Positions 50,041 through 57,999 of a DNA stretch of 64,000 bases are shown here, one piece after another. The number at the start of each line of letters is the position of its first letter. The stretch's first letter is position 1. The position numbers and the translations under genes are program-made. Origin of the DNA: Streptomyces lincolnensis (lineage in GTDB: Bacteria; Actinomycetota; Actinomycetes; Streptomycetales; Streptomycetaceae); contig NZ_CP016438.1 of assembly GCF_001685355.1 (NCBI RefSeq), forward strand, positions 1,364,001 through 1,428,000. Direction: 5' to 3'. Under the pieces are notes generated by a model, which saw only the letters and a list, made by a program, of their open reading frames with translations, made no database searches and was not told where the DNA came from.

Positions 50041-50799
50041 TCATGCGCGCCGGGCGTGCTGCGGTACCGTCCCGGCCAGCTCGTTCTGGTAGTCCGCGTA
50101 CGCGGCGCGCAGCTCCTCGCCCGGCCACCCGTCCGGCAGCAGAGCGGCCGGCAGCACCGGATCGGCGAGCAGATGGCGTACGACGGCCGCGAAGCCGGTG
50201 AGACGGTCGGCCGGCCGGTCCGCGCGGGCGATGTGGGCGAGCAGCGTCCGGGCCGTGTCCGCCCAGGCGTCGAGAGGCCACAGCTCCGCCGCGAGGTCGG
50301 ACGCGGGACGGTCGGGGCGGGCGGTGCAGCGCTCGGCCACCTGGCCGAGGTCACCCGGCAGCGGGCGGCGCAGGTTGGCGGGGCGCAGCCACACGCCCTC
50401 ACGGATTTCGGCCAGCCGCAGCGCGGTCAACCGGGCCCGCAGGTCGGCGCGTTCGGCGGGGCCGCGGCCCGTCGCGGTGATCACGAGCAGTTCCCAGTCG
50501 CCGTCCCACGCGCGCGTGCGGGGCCGCACGGCCTCGTCCTGGCGGCTCTGGCGGGCGAGCAGACGGTCGCTGAGACGGTGTACGGAGTCCGTGCGCCGAA
50601 GGTCACCGGCGGCCACCATGCGGCTGAGCGCGGCCCGCAGGGTGGATCCACCGACCCCGAACGGCTCCACCGCGCGGACCAGGTCCTTCACCGCCATCTC
50701 CGGCGGATGCGCGCCCAGCAGCAGGCTCAGCACGACCGACCGTGCGGACAGCGGCCGCAGGTCGACCCGACCGGGCTGCACTGACACGTTCCTCCGCAT
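50041..50799 (-). CDS. PaaX-family transcriptional regulator
   Basis: 252-aa regulator with an N-terminal winged helix (RSVVLSLLLGAHPPEMAVKDLVRAVEPFGVGGSTLRAALSRMVAAGDLRRTD) and the PaaX middle domain (WDGDWELLVITATGRGPAERADLRARLTALRLAEIREGVWLRPANL) plus C-terminal domain. PaaX proteins respond to acyl- or aryl-CoA thioesters. Start is unsure: ATG 50799 sits 8 nt behind a TACAGT box (possible leaderless), while GTG codons at 50787 and 50781 follow GGAGGA. Divergent from the AidB-like gene; a composite inverted repeat between them is the likely operator. Confidence 0.87.
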   Translation of the reverse strand: MRRNVSVQPGRVDLRPLSARSVVLSLLLGAHPPEMAVKDLVRAVEPFGVGGSTLRAALSRMVAAGDLRRTDSVHRLSDRLLARQSRQDEAVRPRTRAWDGDWELLVITATGRGPAERADLRARLTALRLAEIREGVWLRPANLRRPLPGDLGQVAERCTARPDRPASDLAAELWPLDAWADTARTLLAHIARADRPADRLTGFAAVVRHLLADPVLPAALLPDGWPGEELRAAYADYQNELAGTVPQHARRA

Positions 50800-50827
50800 G
50801 GTCACGTACTGTACGGGCGCCCTCGTA

Positions 50828-50861
50828 TTGCATCATTGCTACAACCGCAGCAAGAGTGCAA
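50828..50861. promoter_or_regulatory. Composite inverted repeat, TTGCA-N3-TTGCT / AGCAA-N3-TGCAA
   Basis: Two-part arms, exact in all ten specified positions, around an 8-nt centre. It ends 1 nt before the AidB-like start codon and lies 28 nt from the PaaX-type start. Likely operator for both genes. Confidence 0.65.
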
Positions 50862-50862
50862 C

Positions 50863-52527
50863 ATGGAGGGCATGCTCCCGATACTCCCGCACGAGCCGTC
50901 CCGCACCCACGACGTCACCAACCAGCCCCCTCCCCTGGCCCCCTACGACGCCTCCGAGGACACGGCCCTGCTGGAGGGGCTGCGCCGGGAGGGTGCCGGG
51001 TGGGCCGAGGAGGACGTCCGGCGGCTCGGACGCGTCGCCGGCAGCACCGAGGCCCAGGAGTGGGCCGACCTCGCCAACCGGCACGAGCCCGAACTGCGCA
51101 CGCACGACCGGTACGGCAACCGCGTCGACGAGGTCGACTTCCACCCGAGCTGGCACCACCTGATGCGGGTCGCGGTGGCCGAGGGCCTGGCCGGCGCCCC
51201 CTGGGCCGACGAGTCGCCCGGCGCCCATGTGGCCCGTACGGCGGGCGGGCTGGTGTGGGGGCACACCGACGCCGGTCACGGCTGCCCCACGTCGATGACG
51301 TACGCGGCGATCCCGGCCCTGCGCAAGGAGCCGGAGCTGGCGAAGGTCTACGAGCCCCTGCTCACCGGCCGCGAGTACGACCCGGTGCTCAGGGTGCCGA
51401 CCGACAAGCGCGGTCTGCTCGCCGGTATGGGGATGACCGAGAAGCAGGGCGGCTCCGACGTCCGGACGAACACCACCTCGGCCACGCCCACCGCCGAGTC
51501 CGGCGTGTACACGCTGCGCGGCCACAAGTGGTTCACGTCGGCGCCGATGTGCGATGTGTTCCTGGTGCTGGCCCAGGCGCCCGGCGGCCTCTCGTGCTTC
51601 CTCTTGCCGCGTGTCCTGCCGGACGGCAACCGCAACCCCTTCCGCATCCAGCGCCTCAAGGACAAGCTGGGCAACCGGTCGAACGCGTCCTCCGAGCCCG
51701 AGTTCGACGGCACCCTCGCCTGGCTGGTCGGCCCGGAGGGACAGGGCGTCAAGACCATCATCGAGATGGTCAACTGCACCCGGCTGGACTGCGTGATGAT
51801 GTCGGCGACCCTGATGCGCAAGACGCTCGTCGAGGCCGGACATCATGTGCGCCACCGCACGGCGTTCGGCGCGCGCCTGCTCGACCAGCCGCTGATGCGC
51901 AACGTCCTGGCCGATCTGGCCCTGGAGTCCGAGGCCGCGACGACCCTCACGCTACGACTGGCCGGTGCGGCCGACCGCGCGGTGCGGGGGGACTCCGGTG
52001 AGGCGGCCTTCCGCCGCATCGCCACCGCCGTGGGCAAGTACTGGGTCACCAAGCGGGGTCCCGCCTTCACCGCGGAGGCCCTGGAGTGCCTCGGCGGCAA
52101 CGGCTACGTCGAGGACTCGGGCATGCCCCGCCACTACCGCGAGGCTCCCCTGCTGTCGATCTGGGAGGGGTCGGGCAACGTCAACGCGCTCGACGTGCTG
52201 CGGGCGTTGCGGCGGGAGTCCGGCGCCGCCGAGGCCCTGTTCGGCGAACTCGCCCTCGCCGAGGGAGCGGACGCCCGGCTGGACGCGGCCGTGGCCCGCC
52301 TCAAGGAGCGGTTGGTCCAGGCGTCCGAGACGGCAGCGCGACGGCTCGTGGAGCTCATGGCCCTGACCCTCCAGGCCTCCCTGCTGGTCCGGCACGCCCC
52401 GCCCGCCGTCGCCGACGCCTTCTGCGCGACCCGGCTCGACGGCGACTGGGGGCACTCCTTCGGCACGCTGCCCGACGGGGCCGACCTGGACGCGATCCTG
52501 ACGCGCGCTCTGCCCGAAAGGGGGTAA
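50863..52527 (+). CDS. AidB-like acyl-CoA dehydrogenase homologue
   Basis: 554-aa flavoprotein of the acyl-CoA dehydrogenase superfamily, AidB branch. Markers: HPSWHHLMRVAVAEGL, GHGCPTSMTYAAIPAL, GMGMTEKQGGSDVRTNTT (FAD motif), KWFTSAPMCDVFLVLAQ, the AidB-type IQRLKDKLGNRSNASSEPEFDGTLAWLVGPEGQGVKTIIEMVNCTRLDC, and ALECLGGNGYVEDSGMPRHYREAPLLSIWEGSGNV. The catalytic-base position of classic dehydrogenases is occupied in IWEGSGN, as in AidB. E. coli AidB is linked to alkylation response; the role here is unknown. Start ATG 50863; the ribosome site is weak. Confidence 0.93.
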   Translation: MEGMLPILPHEPSRTHDVTNQPPPLAPYDASEDTALLEGLRREGAGWAEEDVRRLGRVAGSTEAQEWADLANRHEPELRTHDRYGNRVDEVDFHPSWHHLMRVAVAEGLAGAPWADESPGAHVARTAGGLVWGHTDAGHGCPTSMTYAAIPALRKEPELAKVYEPLLTGREYDPVLRVPTDKRGLLAGMGMTEKQGGSDVRTNTTSATPTAESGVYTLRGHKWFTSAPMCDVFLVLAQAPGGLSCFLLPRVLPDGNRNPFRIQRLKDKLGNRSNASSEPEFDGTLAWLVGPEGQGVKTIIEMVNCTRLDCVMMSATLMRKTLVEAGHHVRHRTAFGARLLDQPLMRNVLADLALESEAATTLTLRLAGAADRAVRGDSGEAAFRRIATAVGKYWVTKRGPAFTAEALECLGGNGYVEDSGMPRHYREAPLLSIWEGSGNVNALDVLRALRRESGAAEALFGELALAEGADARLDAAVARLKERLVQASETAARRLVELMALTLQASLLVRHAPPAVADAFCATRLDGDWGHSFGTLPDGADLDAILTRALPERG

Positions 52528-52625
52528 ATCCCGTCGTAGTGCCGCTCGATGGCGCGTCTTCGCCTGGTTCGCACAGAGTCACATCCCGATTCCGCTTCGT
52601 TGTCAGTGCCGTGGTGCAGACTCCG

Positions 52626-54680
52626 ATGAGTTGGTACTTCGCCTGGGAGGACAGCGTGTTCACGGGGATCGACGAGGTCGACTGGGCCTCGCTGCGGCAT
52701 GCGCACGGCAGCGCGGAGGACGTGCCCGGTCTACTGCGGGGGCTCGCCTCCCCCGACCGGACCGAGCGGGAGGACGCGCTGGACCGGATGTACGGCGTGG
52801 TGCACGACCAGGGCACGGTGTACGACTCGACGCTCGCCTGCGTTCCGTTCCTCCTCGCGCTCGCGGGGAGCGAGGAGGTGCCGGAGCGGGGCGACATCGT
52901 CGAGTTGCTGGTGAGCATCGGGGTGGTCGGGGACCGGAGGAACGGCGAGGGCCCATCGCGGCCGGGCGGCGCGCCGTCCCGGGCGGGTGCCCTGATCCGC
53001 TCGCGGGCCGAGGTGTTCGCCCGGCTGACCGGGGACGCGGACGCCGAGGTGCGCCGGACGGCCGTGTCCGCACTCGTGCGGTTTCTCGACGAACCGACCC
53101 GGGTCCTGGGCCTGTTGCGCGAGCGGTTCACCGTGGAACGGGACGACCGGGTCCTGCTCTCCCTGACGCAGAGCCTCGGCCTCTTCGTGCGACGGCACCC
53201 CGCGCACGCCGCCGAAGCGCTGGAGCTGCTGGTCGCCCAGAGCGCGCCGATGTACGGGCCGGGGCTGCGGCTCGCCGCGCTCGGGCAGCTCGCCGACTGC
53301 GCGCCCGATCGCCTCCCGCCGGACCTGGTGCCCCTCGTCGTCCGGCTCCTCAGGCAGCGCTCGGCGGCCCGCCCCGCAGGCCGGGAGGAGGCCGGGACGC
53401 CCGGGGCGGACACCCTCGTCGGCCGTCTGGAGCGGCTGCGCCCCTCGGACGAGGAGGGCTCGTGGTTGCTGCGGACCCTGCACAGCGCGCTCGGTGACCG
53501 GGTGGACGACCGGATCGCCCTCCTGGACGGACAGTTGACCGGCCCGGACCCGGCCGACCGGTGCAACGGGGTGTGGATGGCGGCGGGACTGCTGCGGGAG
53601 TGGCGCATCGACCATGTCCGCCTCGTCTCGCTGATCGGGGAGCAACTGGCCGCGGAGGAGGGCCGGTTGCGTGATGCGGCGGTGTCCGTCCTGACCGATC
53701 TGTTCGGCCTCGCCGCACCCGCCGCCGACCGGCTGGCCACGCTCGTCACCGCACGGCCGGAACTGTGGGTGCGCCGGTGCGAGGGCCGGGCGACCGCACT
53801 CGGCGGCCCGCTCAAGGCCCTTGCGGGCAGCGGGGATCCACGGGCGGTCCCGATGCTCGCCGAGGTGCTGGCCGGAGGGGCCGTACCCGGGGAGCTGGGG
53901 CAGGTGATCGTCCCTCTCGGCCGCGCCGCGGCGCCGCTCGCGCCCCTCGTACGGCAGCGGTTGGGCGCGATCTCCGTCGACTCGGCCGCCGGGCGTGCCC
54001 TCGCCGTACCGCTGCTGTCGGCGGTCGTCGCCCTGGGGGACCGGGAGGCCCTGCCGGAGGTGATGCGGCTCGTGCACGGCGAGGCCGGCCTCTCCCCCGG
54101 CGAGCCGTACACGGGGTACGCGGTCCGTGCGCTGGGCCTGTTCGGGTCCGCCGCGCGGGAGGCCGTACCGGCCCTGCGGAGGCTGCTGGACACCGGGGAC
54201 GCGGGGGCGGCGGCACGGGCGCTGTGGGAGGTGGAGGAGGACGCGTCCGTCGTCCTGCCCGTGCTGGTGCGGGAGTTGGCGGACGGCGAGCCCCGGCGGC
54301 GCCGACAGGCCGCGGAGGTACTGGCCCGGCTGGGCCCACAGGCCCGTCCCGCCTCGGCCGCCCTGCGCCGCGGGACGACGTCCGATGACCCGGGGGAACG
54401 CGTGGCGGCCGCCTACGCCCTGTGGCGGATCGACGCGGACGCCGAACCCGTCCTTCCGGTGCTGCGCCGGGCCTGGAGCGAGGCCCCGTCCACCCGCCGG
54501 GCCGTCGCCGAGCAGGTCGTCGCGATGGGGCGGGCAGCGACACCCCTGCGCGATCTGGTCGACGCGGAACTGTCCTCGCGTCGACGGCACTTGGCGTCAC
54601 CCGGGGCTTTCGGCAGTCACGACATCCTGAAGGACGAGCGGTTGCTGGGGCTGTGCCGGGAGGTGGTCGCCGGCGGGTGA
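52626..54680 (+). CDS. HEAT-repeat protein, function unknown
   Basis: 684-aa helical-repeat scaffold. The start SWYFAWEDSVFTGIDEVDWASLRHAHGSAEDVPGLLRGL is followed by many HEAT-like units of 30-40 residues with the A...L..LL..D..VR..A..AL pattern (e.g. RLTGDADAEVRRTAVSALVRFLD, LGRAAAPLAPLVRQRL, LGDREALPEVMRLVHGE, GPQARPASAALRRGTTSDDPGERVAAAYALWRID). No catalytic domain, signal peptide or membrane segment. Such proteins bind other proteins or peptides. Not in an evident operon: about 100 nt behind the AidB-like gene and 100 nt before the mannosyltransferase. ATG 52626 lacks a strong ribosome site. Confidence 0.82.
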   Translation: MSWYFAWEDSVFTGIDEVDWASLRHAHGSAEDVPGLLRGLASPDRTEREDALDRMYGVVHDQGTVYDSTLACVPFLLALAGSEEVPERGDIVELLVSIGVVGDRRNGEGPSRPGGAPSRAGALIRSRAEVFARLTGDADAEVRRTAVSALVRFLDEPTRVLGLLRERFTVERDDRVLLSLTQSLGLFVRRHPAHAAEALELLVAQSAPMYGPGLRLAALGQLADCAPDRLPPDLVPLVVRLLRQRSAARPAGREEAGTPGADTLVGRLERLRPSDEEGSWLLRTLHSALGDRVDDRIALLDGQLTGPDPADRCNGVWMAAGLLREWRIDHVRLVSLIGEQLAAEEGRLRDAAVSVLTDLFGLAAPAADRLATLVTARPELWVRRCEGRATALGGPLKALAGSGDPRAVPMLAEVLAGGAVPGELGQVIVPLGRAAAPLAPLVRQRLGAISVDSAAGRALAVPLLSAVVALGDREALPEVMRLVHGEAGLSPGEPYTGYAVRALGLFGSAAREAVPALRRLLDTGDAGAAARALWEVEEDASVVLPVLVRELADGEPRRRRQAAEVLARLGPQARPASAALRRGTTSDDPGERVAAAYALWRIDADAEPVLPVLRRAWSEAPSTRRAVAEQVVAMGRAATPLRDLVDAELSSRRRHLASPGAFGSHDILKDERLLGLCREVVAGG

Positions 54681-54772
54681 ATGCGGCCGGTTCGGACGCC
54701 GTCGACGTCCGCGGGCCGCCGACACGGGCTCGCGGACCGCCGTCCGCGATGATGATGGTGCGGAGTATTACT

Positions 54773-54778
54773 TATGGT
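54773..54778 (+). promoter_or_regulatory. -10 box TATGGT of a probable leaderless Pmt transcript
   Basis: TATGGT ends exactly 6 nt before the GTG at 54785, and no ribosome site lies between. The local A+T-rich stretch GAGTATTACTTATGG is unlike the surrounding DNA. Confidence 0.55.
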
Positions 54779-54784
54779 CATCCT

Positions 54785-56512
54785 GTGACGAGTAGCAGCG
54801 CGCCGCGTCCCGATATCCTCGACGACCTCCGTCCGACGGCGGCACCCCACGACTGGCGGGCACGGCTACGCCTGTTCGGTCATGTCGGACATCCCCGCAC
54901 CGACACCCGTGACCTCCTGGTTCCGCCCTTCCCGGAGCCGCGGACCCGCCCCTGGGAGCTCCTGGGCCTGGTGCCACCGGCACCGGCGGGGCGCCTCGCG
55001 GGGGCGATGGGCTGGCTGGGGCCGGTGCTCGTCGCCGTCATGGCCGGGGCGCTCCGCTTCTGGCGGCTCGGCAGTCCGCACGCGGTCGTCTTCGACGAGA
55101 CCTACTACGCCAAGGACGCCTGGTCCGTACTGCGCCTCGGCTACGAGGGCACCTGGCCGGACCGCAAGATCGCCGACCCGCAGATCCTGGCGGACCCTCA
55201 GGTGATCTCCCTGTCCGACACCGGGAGCTTCGTCGCGCACCCGCCGACGGGCAAGTGGGTGATCGCCCTCGGCGAGTGGATGTTCGGACTCACCCCCTTC
55301 GGCTGGCGCTTCATGACAGCCGTCCTGGGCACGCTGTCGGTGCTGATGCTGTGCCGAATAGGACGCCGCCTGTTCCGGTCGACGACGCTGGGCTGCCTGG
55401 CCGGTGCGCTGCTGGCACTGGACGGGCTCCATCTGGTGATGAGCCGGACCGCCCTGCTCGACCTCGTCGTCATGTTCTTCGTTCTGGCGGCGTTCGGCTG
55501 TCTGCTGCTCGACCGGGACCACGCGCGGGCCCGCCTCGCGGCGGCCCTGCCGGTGAACCGGGACGGCTGGGCGCGCCCGGACCGGGACACCGGCGACCGC
55601 GCCGGGACCGGACTGCGTCCCTGGCGGCTCGCGGCCGGTCTCTTCCTGGGACTGGCCGCCTCGACCAAGTGGAACGGCCTGTACTTCCTGGCCTTCTTCG
55701 TGATCCTGACCGTGCTGTGGGACGTCGGTGCCCGCCGCGTCGCCGGGGCACGCCATCCGTACCGTGCGGTGCTGCGCAAGGATCTCGGTTGGTCGGTCCT
55801 CTCCCTAGTCCCGGTCGCCGTGGTGACCTATCTGGTGACCTGGACCGGCTGGTTCCTGTCCGACAACGGCTACGGACGTCACTGGGCGGACGACCGCGGC
55901 GGCGCCTGGTCGTGGATCCCGGCCCCGCTGCGGAGCCTTTGGACCTACGAGCAGGGGGTCTACCGGTTCAACGTGGACCTGCACGCTTCGCACGAGTTCG
56001 AGTCCAACCCCTGGAGTTGGCTCGCCCTCGGCCGCCCCGTGCTGTTCCATCACCAGTCGTCGAAACCGGGCACCGACGGCTGCCACGCCACGACGGACTG
56101 CTCGCAGACGATCCTCGCCCTGGGCACACCGCTGCTGTGGTGGTCGGCGTGCGGCGCCCTGGCGTACCTCCTGTACCGATGGGCCCTGCGCCGCGACTGG
56201 CGCGCCGGCGCCGTCCTGTGCGCGGTGGGCGCCGGCTATCTCCCGTGGTTCCTCTACCAGGACCGCACGACCTTCTCCTTCTACGCCGTCGCCTTCGTGC
56301 CGTACCTGTGCCTGGCCGTGACCATGATGATCGGCGCGCTGCTGGGTCCACCGGGGGCGAACGCCGACCGCCGTGCGCGGGGCGCGGTGGCCGCGGGTGT
56401 GCTGGTCCTGCTCATCGCCTGGAACTTCATCTACCTGTTCCCGATCTACACGGCACAGACGATCCCGTACGCGGACTGGCGCGCCAGGATGTGGCTCGAC
56501 ACCTGGGTCTGA
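54785..56512 (+). CDS. Protein O-mannosyltransferase (PMT, GT39)
   Basis: 575-aa polytopic membrane enzyme that transfers mannose from polyprenyl-phosphate mannose to Ser/Thr of exported proteins. The catalytic Asp-Glu pair is in VVFDETYYAKDAW (Asp104, Glu105). Further family text: FVAHPPTGKWVIALGEWMFGLTPFGWRFMTAVLGTLSVLMLCRIGRRLF, LLALDGLHLVMSRTALLDLVVMFFVLA, GLAASTKWNGLYFLAFF and WPWFLYQDRT-type as PWFLYQDRTTFSFYAVAFVPY. Leaderless start at GTG 54785 is likely. The usual neighbour of pmt in Streptomyces, a 16S rRNA methyltransferase gene, is absent, so this may be an extra copy. Confidence 0.92.
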   Translation: MTSSSAPRPDILDDLRPTAAPHDWRARLRLFGHVGHPRTDTRDLLVPPFPEPRTRPWELLGLVPPAPAGRLAGAMGWLGPVLVAVMAGALRFWRLGSPHAVVFDETYYAKDAWSVLRLGYEGTWPDRKIADPQILADPQVISLSDTGSFVAHPPTGKWVIALGEWMFGLTPFGWRFMTAVLGTLSVLMLCRIGRRLFRSTTLGCLAGALLALDGLHLVMSRTALLDLVVMFFVLAAFGCLLLDRDHARARLAAALPVNRDGWARPDRDTGDRAGTGLRPWRLAAGLFLGLAASTKWNGLYFLAFFVILTVLWDVGARRVAGARHPYRAVLRKDLGWSVLSLVPVAVVTYLVTWTGWFLSDNGYGRHWADDRGGAWSWIPAPLRSLWTYEQGVYRFNVDLHASHEFESNPWSWLALGRPVLFHHQSSKPGTDGCHATTDCSQTILALGTPLLWWSACGALAYLLYRWALRRDWRAGAVLCAVGAGYLPWFLYQDRTTFSFYAVAFVPYLCLAVTMMIGALLGPPGANADRRARGAVAAGVLVLLIAWNFIYLFPIYTAQTIPYADWRARMWLDTWV

Positions 56513-56545
56513 GGCGATCCGTCACGAAAAGGGGTCCGGAGGGCT

Positions 56546-57691
56546 TCAGTTGTCCGCCACGCCGCTCCAGAAGTCCCGCATCAGCGGTGTCGGGGTCGGA
56601 CTCTCCATCGCCACCTGTGTCATGAGGATCGCGATCGTTCCCCTGGACGGGAGGATGTGCGCCGTCGTACCCGTGCCGCCCACCCAGCCGTAGCGGCCGG
56701 GGACGTGCCACGGTTCGGCCGGGCTGACGTCGACCTGGCCGCCGTAGCCCCAGCCCTGGCCTTCGAGGAAGAGGGTGGAGTCGGCTCGCTGCGCAGCGGT
56801 GAGGTGGTTGGTGGTCATGCGGCCGACCGAGGTGGGGGTGAGGAGGCGGTGGCCGTCGGCCTCGCCCGCGCCGAGCAGCATGCGGGCGAAGAACAGCCAG
56901 TCGTCGGCGGTGGAGACGAGGCCCCCGCCGCCCGAGTGGAAGCGCGGGACGCGGCTCCACTGTCCGTCGGGGGCGTCCACCAGTTCCGGGGATCCGTCCG
57001 GGGACGGGGAGTAGGCCGAGGTGAAGCGGTGCCGCTTGGCCTCCGGGACCTCGAAGGCCGTGTCGTTCATGCCCAGCGGCTCGAAGATCCGTTCCGCAAG
57101 GAAGTCGGGGAAGCTGCGGCCCGACGCCCGGGCGACCAGGATGCCCTGGAGGTCCGAGGAAGTGCCGTACAGCCAGGCGTCCCCGGGCCGGCTCACCATC
57201 GGCACCTGTGCGAGCAGGCCGAGCCAGGTGTCGTGGTCCGGCCAGTCCTGAAGGGCGCGGCCGTCCTTCTGCACCGTGAACAGGGCCTGCACCGCGGGGA
57301 GGGAGAAGTCGTCGGGGAACCCCCAGCCGGCGCGGGAGCTGAGCAGGTCCTCCACAGTGATCGGCCGGGCCACCGGGACGACGTCGTCGACCGGGGCCTC
57401 GGGGGTGCGCACCATGCTCGGCTTCGCCAACTCCGGCAGCCACTCCTCGACCGGCGCGTCCAGCGCCAGTCGCCCCTCCTCCACCAGCATCAGGACAGCC
57501 GCCGCCGTGATCGGCTTGGTGAGGGACGCGATGCGAAAGATCGAGTCCCTCACCATCGGTGCGGTGCCCTCGGTGTCCACAGAGCCTGCGGTCACCACCT
57601 GGACGTCGTCGCCGTGCGCGACGAGGGCGACGGCGCCGGGCACCCTCCCGTCGTCGACGTACCGGTGCAGGGTGTCGTGCGGAGCGTTCAT
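56546..57691 (-). CDS. Serine hydrolase, beta-lactamase/class C esterase family
   Basis: 381-aa penicillin-binding-protein-fold hydrolase. The SxxK motif is ASLTK (in FRIASLTKPITAAAVL), the YxN equivalent is WLYGTSSDLQG (Tyr-Gly-Thr-Ser), and the third motif region is GRYGWVGGTGTT. No signal peptide, which favours an intracellular EstB/LovD-like esterase over a true beta-lactamase. ATG 57691 follows GGAAGG. It is divergent from the GyrB-like gene with a 308-nt gap, and convergent with pmt. Confidence 0.9.
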   Translation of the reverse strand: MNAPHDTLHRYVDDGRVPGAVALVAHGDDVQVVTAGSVDTEGTAPMVRDSIFRIASLTKPITAAAVLMLVEEGRLALDAPVEEWLPELAKPSMVRTPEAPVDDVVPVARPITVEDLLSSRAGWGFPDDFSLPAVQALFTVQKDGRALQDWPDHDTWLGLLAQVPMVSRPGDAWLYGTSSDLQGILVARASGRSFPDFLAERIFEPLGMNDTAFEVPEAKRHRFTSAYSPSPDGSPELVDAPDGQWSRVPRFHSGGGGLVSTADDWLFFARMLLGAGEADGHRLLTPTSVGRMTTNHLTAAQRADSTLFLEGQGWGYGGQVDVSPAEPWHVPGRYGWVGGTGTTAHILPSRGTIAILMTQVAMESPTPTPLMRDFWSGVADN

Positions 57692-57999
57692 CGGTGGCCT
57701 TCCGGTCGGGGCGATGTGGTCGCGGGCAGTACGACTTCCGGCGCCGCGGAAAGTCATCGGTCACGCGCCCTGCCACGTACCGGAATCAGCGGCCTCAGGG
57801 GCCTCCGTGACAGGGGCGTACACGGCCTCGGCGGGGCCCCTGACACCCTCCGGACGCGCTGCGCGCTCCCTGGGCCGGTCCTCTCCCGGCAGGCCCCGAC
57901 CGGCCCGTCCAGGACCTCGGCAAGGTGGTCCTGACCTGGTGTTTTCCTGGTTTCTGGCTAGCCTGGGTGCTCTACCGGTCGCCGTAGGAGGGGGCTTTC
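57692..57999. other. Divergent intergenic region with CAGGGGC inverted/direct repeats
   Basis: 308 nt without a gene. A 9-bp perfect inverted repeat TCAGGGGCC (57795-57803) / GGCCCCTGA (57835-57843) encloses another CAGGGGC copy. A TAGCCT hexamer at 57959-57964 is a possible -10 for the rightward gene; no good -35 is seen. Confidence 0.45.
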
